From the NCBI GenBank assembly GCA_002482885.1, contig DLGW01000016.1:11111-75110 (forward strand): 64,000 nt of DNA, in the 5' to 3' direction. Below the pieces are notes generated by a model. That model had not been told where the DNA came from, searched no databases, and saw nothing but the letters and a program-made list of their open reading frames with translations. Position 1 is the stretch's first letter, and each line of letters starts with the position of its first letter. A program made the position numbers and the translations under genes. Of the stretch, positions 61,145 through 64,000 are shown piece after piece. The DNA comes from Flavobacteriaceae bacterium UBA7684 (lineage in GTDB: Bacteria; Bacteroidota; Bacteroidia; Flavobacteriales; Flavobacteriaceae).

Positions 61145-62224
61145 CTAGGCACTCACATTGTCTTTCCTTGCAAGTTGAGTATGGTAAAAGGCAAAATAAA
61201 TTAAAGGCAATATACCCACTTTATGTCTAAAAGCACTCCCTAAATCTGGTTCAAACAATCCCTGTATAACAAAATAGGAGAATACGAAATAAAATATCCA
61301 AATTTCATATTTATATTCTTCCCTATTAGATACGCATTTATTTAGCCCAATCAACAATATATAAAATAAAGATAATTGCCACAAAATAAACGCAATAACT
61401 TGGGGCTTCGTATAATATTTAAAACCATTAAATGGAATATTAATAGATACATATCCGTAAAAAACAGCAAAAGACTCTCCATACCAAGTATCGGATTCTA
61501 TAGGGGATAAAATCATTGTTTGAGCCTCGCTACTTCCCATTCTTTCCTCGTTATGAGCCTCTCTTGTGCTTTCTGAGATATACTCACCTTTTATCAATCC
61601 ATGACTTAGAGACAGTAAAACAGACATCAAAAAACTGTATAACAAAATTTTTATAGTTTTATTCTGCAACTTTATATAATATGTCAAAACAAACATAAAA
61701 GATGAAAGTAATGGAATTATAATATAATAGGGTCTAAAAAAAATACCCGTCAATATAAAAATTCCAAAAGCAAAAATAACAGTCTTTAATAATGGATAAT
61801 TTTTATTTTTAAATAAAAGCACAACCCATCCTATAACAATAAAATTAATAAACTCTTTAGAAGGAATACTGGTAAATGCTCCTAAAAAAAGAAGGCCATA
61901 AATGATCGCAATATTTTTTAGAGTGAATTGATTAAGTGAATCCGGAATACCAATTTTATAAATCAAATAAAAAAGAATTGGAATTTGAATTAAGGCTATA
62001 AGAAAATAAGGCAAATGCTTTAATAAAGTAATATGATAAAATAAAATAGTGAATGGATAACCTCCAAAAAGTCCAATTTCATTGTAATAATCATTTACAA
62101 TAATAATAGCGTCATTATAAAACTTTGACGGCATCATAAAAGTAGACAGCAACCCAAAAACCATACTTATTAAAAAGATATAGAAAAAGAGTTTTTTACT
62201 TTTATTTTTGAATAAAATCTTCAA
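61145..62224 (-). CDS. Polytopic membrane protein, possible second polymerase
   Basis: A protein of 359 residues with about nine to ten helices and a loop (about 215-255, SESTREAHNEERMGSSEAQ...) that is probably extracytoplasmic. It has no recognised family signature. Its place beside the Wzx flippase and its membrane topology suggest a Wzy-like polymerase or an integral membrane glycosyltransferase. It starts 1 bp after the flippase stop, so they are co-translated. With the HNxYL protein at 59.8 kb the cluster has two polymerase candidates. Confidence 0.6.
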   Translation of the reverse strand: MKILFKNKSKKLFFYIFLISMVFGLLSTFMMPSKFYNDAIIIVNDYYNEIGLFGGYPFTILFYHITLLKHLPYFLIALIQIPILFYLIYKIGIPDSLNQFTLKNIAIIYGLLFLGAFTSIPSKEFINFIVIGWVVLLFKNKNYPLLKTVIFAFGIFILTGIFFRPYYIIIPLLSSFMFVLTYYIKLQNKTIKILLYSFLMSVLLSLSHGLIKGEYISESTREAHNEERMGSSEAQTMILSPIESDTWYGESFAVFYGYVSINIPFNGFKYYTKPQVIAFILWQLSLFYILLIGLNKCVSNREEYKYEIWIFYFVFSYFVIQGLFEPDLGSAFRHKVGILPLIYFAFYHTQLARKDNVSA

Positions 62225-62225
62225 T

Positions 62226-63518
62226 TTATTTAAAATTTAAAAATATATTGATATTGTCCTTTCTAAGAATATATATACCAGAAATAAAACTCCAAAAAAT
62301 AAAGGAGATTATAGATGCAATTGCCGCAGCTTCAATTCCATATTTTGGAATAAATAAATAATTCAACACTAGATTGATTAACACTGCCAAAAATAAAAAT
62401 AAGGATAAAATTCGCCCTTTATTAGTCATCAACATATAAATTGTGGATAGACCGGATAAAGAAAAAACGACATTACCTACCAACAATATTTTAAATGAAT
62501 TGGCAGATATTAAATATTCCTCTCCAAAGATGCTCAAAAAAGGTTCGTGTACTACATATAAAATTATTGACAAAGACATAGTTACTATAAATATTAACTT
62601 AGAAGTTTTGTTTATAATTCTTTGTATTTCGGAAGTACTGCCTAAAGTATAATTTTCTGCAATAGAAGAGGCAATAGATAATGAAATAGCATTAATTAAT
62701 ACACTAAAAATAGAAACTATTTTAATCGCTAATGAAAAATAAGCCACATGGTTATCTCCTAAAAAATATTTGATTAAAGTTATATCTATAAAATTAAGCA
62801 TATATAAGAGAATCGTGCTAATTGCTATTGGATAAGTATAGTTTATAACACTTTTAAAAGTCTCCTCTTTAAATATTTTGTTATTATTTTCAAGTTTATT
62901 GTAATAATAAAACAAAATTAAAAATGAGATTAATGCAGTAAAAAAAAATCCATAAATAAAAAAGTCAAGCACATAACACTCATCTTCAAAATATGAAAAA
63001 AGAAAAATCCCTAGTAATAATGGGATATACTTTATTACATTTCTAAATAATTCCGAGACCACTATGCCGTTAAAAGCCCTATATATTTCTCCATTTATCA
63101 GATAGAGATTGTAAAAAAACAAAATTAAATTACACTTAATAATAATACTTTCCGTATTGGTCTCTAACTTAAAAAATTGAAGGAATATTAATGTAAGGAT
63201 ATAAATAGACAGTGAACTAACGCAGCATATTTTTATTATTATTTTATAGAAATTTATAAAATTAGATTTATTATACTTTCTTTTGCCCAAGAAATATAAA
63301 ATCGATTGATCGATTGACATCATACTTAATGCCCCTACAACCAAAAGGTAACTTCTTGTAAAGTCATACAATCCAACAGTTTCAGACTTATATGATTTAG
63401 TCAATAAAAAAGAAGTTAAAAAGATAAAAAAAACCCCTATTATCCTTAAGAATAAAGATAAAATACTATTATTTAAATAGAGGTTGGTTATGTCTTTTAT
63501 TTTCTTTGTAGTACTCAT
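62226..63518 (-). CDS. Capsule/O-antigen flippase (Wzx-like)
   Basis: A protein of 430 residues with 12-14 hydrophobic segments, a MOP superfamily member. The start IKDITNLYLNNSILSLFLRIIGVFFIFLTSFLLTKSYKSETVGLYDF and the mid part YFSLAIKIVSIFSVLINAISLSIASSIAENY match Polysacc_synt proteins. It probably moves the undecaprenyl-linked repeat unit across the inner membrane. Strongly AT-rich codon use. It is led by a gap of 72 bp containing a terminator for the edge gene. Confidence 0.88.
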   Translation of the reverse strand: MSTTKKIKDITNLYLNNSILSLFLRIIGVFFIFLTSFLLTKSYKSETVGLYDFTRSYLLVVGALSMMSIDQSILYFLGKRKYNKSNFINFYKIIIKICCVSSLSIYILTLIFLQFFKLETNTESIIIKCNLILFFYNLYLINGEIYRAFNGIVVSELFRNVIKYIPLLLGIFLFSYFEDECYVLDFFIYGFFFTALISFLILFYYYNKLENNNKIFKEETFKSVINYTYPIAISTILLYMLNFIDITLIKYFLGDNHVAYFSLAIKIVSIFSVLINAISLSIASSIAENYTLGSTSEIQRIINKTSKLIFIVTMSLSIILYVVHEPFLSIFGEEYLISANSFKILLVGNVVFSLSGLSTIYMLMTNKGRILSLFLFLAVLINLVLNYLFIPKYGIEAAAIASIISFIFWSFISGIYILRKDNINIFLNFK

Positions 63519-63542
63519 TACTATCTTATAAATGCAGAAAAA

Positions 63543-63565
63543 AAAAGGGGCTTAACACCCCTTTT
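63543..63565 (-). terminator. Terminator of the edge gene
   Basis: AAAAGGGG / CCCCTTTT with a 7-base loop, T-run on the minus-strand exit side, 26 bp after the stop of the partial gene. Confidence 0.82.
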
Positions 63566-63590
63566 CTATAATATCATCATCGTTGCACGA

Positions 63591-64000
63591 TTATTTTTTT
63601 CCTACGACAGCATTATAACCTACGAAGTCAACTAATATTGAAGAGAAATTAGTATTTGTAGTTAAAGAAGGGTCATAAACCTGTGCTCCTTTTTTATCAA
63701 AAGAATAAATTCTTGTTTCTTTATTAAATACAACTTGTTCGTTTGGCTGTAAATAATTTTCCAAATCTTTATTCTCAATAGTAAATTTCTTATCCTTATA
63801 CATTAATGTGATGTAGTTGATTTTTATCTCATTTCCCACATCATCACAAGTCAAATCAAATCTTAAATCACTCGGCAAAAAGTTTTTAGGTAGTTCAAAA
63901 ACTAAAGTTTCACTCTCTCCTTTTGCCCACATGTCTAAGTAAATAGTATTATCTTCTGTAAAATACCCCAAAGAATTGTCTCTGTACAAAAGACAAAAGG
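63591..64000 (-). CDS. Partial protein of unknown function (5' end outside the window)
   Basis: The frame is open to the right edge (FCLL before YRDNSLGYF), so only the last 135 residues or so are seen. An apparent start at 63989 is a TTG inside the gene. The visible part is soluble and beta-rich (YLDMWAKGESETLVFELPKNFLPSDLRFDLT..., YITLMYKDKKFTIENKDLENYLQPNEQVVF) and ends VGYNAVVGKK. It may be the C-terminal domain of a membrane glycosyltransferase-type protein of the same cluster, but no signature confirms that. Confidence 0.65.
   Translation of the reverse strand, partial: FCLLYRDNSLGYFTEDNTIYLDMWAKGESETLVFELPKNFLPSDLRFDLTCDDVGNEIKINYITLMYKDKKFTIENKDLENYLQPNEQVVFNKETRIYSFDKKGAQVYDPSLTTNTNFSSILVDFVGYNAVVGKK

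Overview
The window is chromosomal DNA from a member of the Flavobacteriaceae (Bacteroidota), probably close to Flavobacterium. It is AT-rich throughout. Start regions carry the Bacteroidota -7 box TAnnTTTG instead of a sigma-70 -10 box. Marker genes agree: SprE/PorW of the type IX secretion and gliding machinery, a T9SS C-terminal sorting domain, two SusC-style TonB-dependent receptors, a bacterial GH3 protein, an atpBEFHAG operon lacking atpDC, and several DUFs restricted to the phylum (4286, 4292, 4254, 6427, 6341). No rRNA or tRNA gene and no CRISPR array was seen.

Layout. 0-9 kb: DUF4286, a TPR protein and serS on the minus strand; then folE, cysS, yidD and lgt on the plus strand; a RelB/RelE-like toxin-antitoxin pair; and a NifU-type Fe-S scaffold with a duplicated N-terminal domain. 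9-16 kb: GH3, DUF2797, a lipoprotein, and a DtxR/MntR-family regulator divergent from a TonB receptor with a palindrome in the shared promoter region. 16-18 kb: a two-gene accessory cassette of a DUF4062 (TIR-like) protein and an AlbA_2/Schlafen-type protein with a GHKL ATPase domain. It has its own good promoter, iteron-like repeats after its 3' end and dispersed repeats on both sides. 18-32 kb: ruvC; a membrane flippase-like protein with a GT2; ileS-dksA; and a long minus-strand operon running from a flippase (32.3 kb) through dut, a nucleotidyltransferase, a TPR protein and DUF4292 to an EnvC-like protein. 32-39 kb: a lipoprotein, a T9SS-secreted four-repeat protein and a large TonB receptor. 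39-48 kb: the ATP synthase operon, preceded by AtpZ, bactofilin and sprE genes. 48-53 kb: a PaaE-like reductase, GT9, DUF4254, DUF6427, DUF6341 and purD. 53 kb to the end: a capsule/exopolysaccharide cluster (CapK-like ligase, GT2, initiating sugar transferase, UDP-xylose synthase, methyltransferase, GT4, two polymerase-like membrane proteins, Wzx flippase) that runs off the right edge.

How the genes fit together. Most of the window is housekeeping (translation, ATP synthesis, nucleotide and envelope functions) in short operons. The polysaccharide cluster forms a nearly complete Wzx/Wzy pathway: UDP-sugar supply, priming transferase, glycosyltransferases, flippase and polymerase candidates. 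The variable parts are the DUF4062/AlbA_2 cassette, the toxin-antitoxin pair, a structured dispersed repeat present in four or five copies between 7.9 and 21.6 kb, and the AT-rich polysaccharide cluster. The best candidate for a little-described system is the DUF4062 + AlbA_2/GHKL pair at 16.05-18.07 kb. Everything here comes from reading the sequence; no database search was run.
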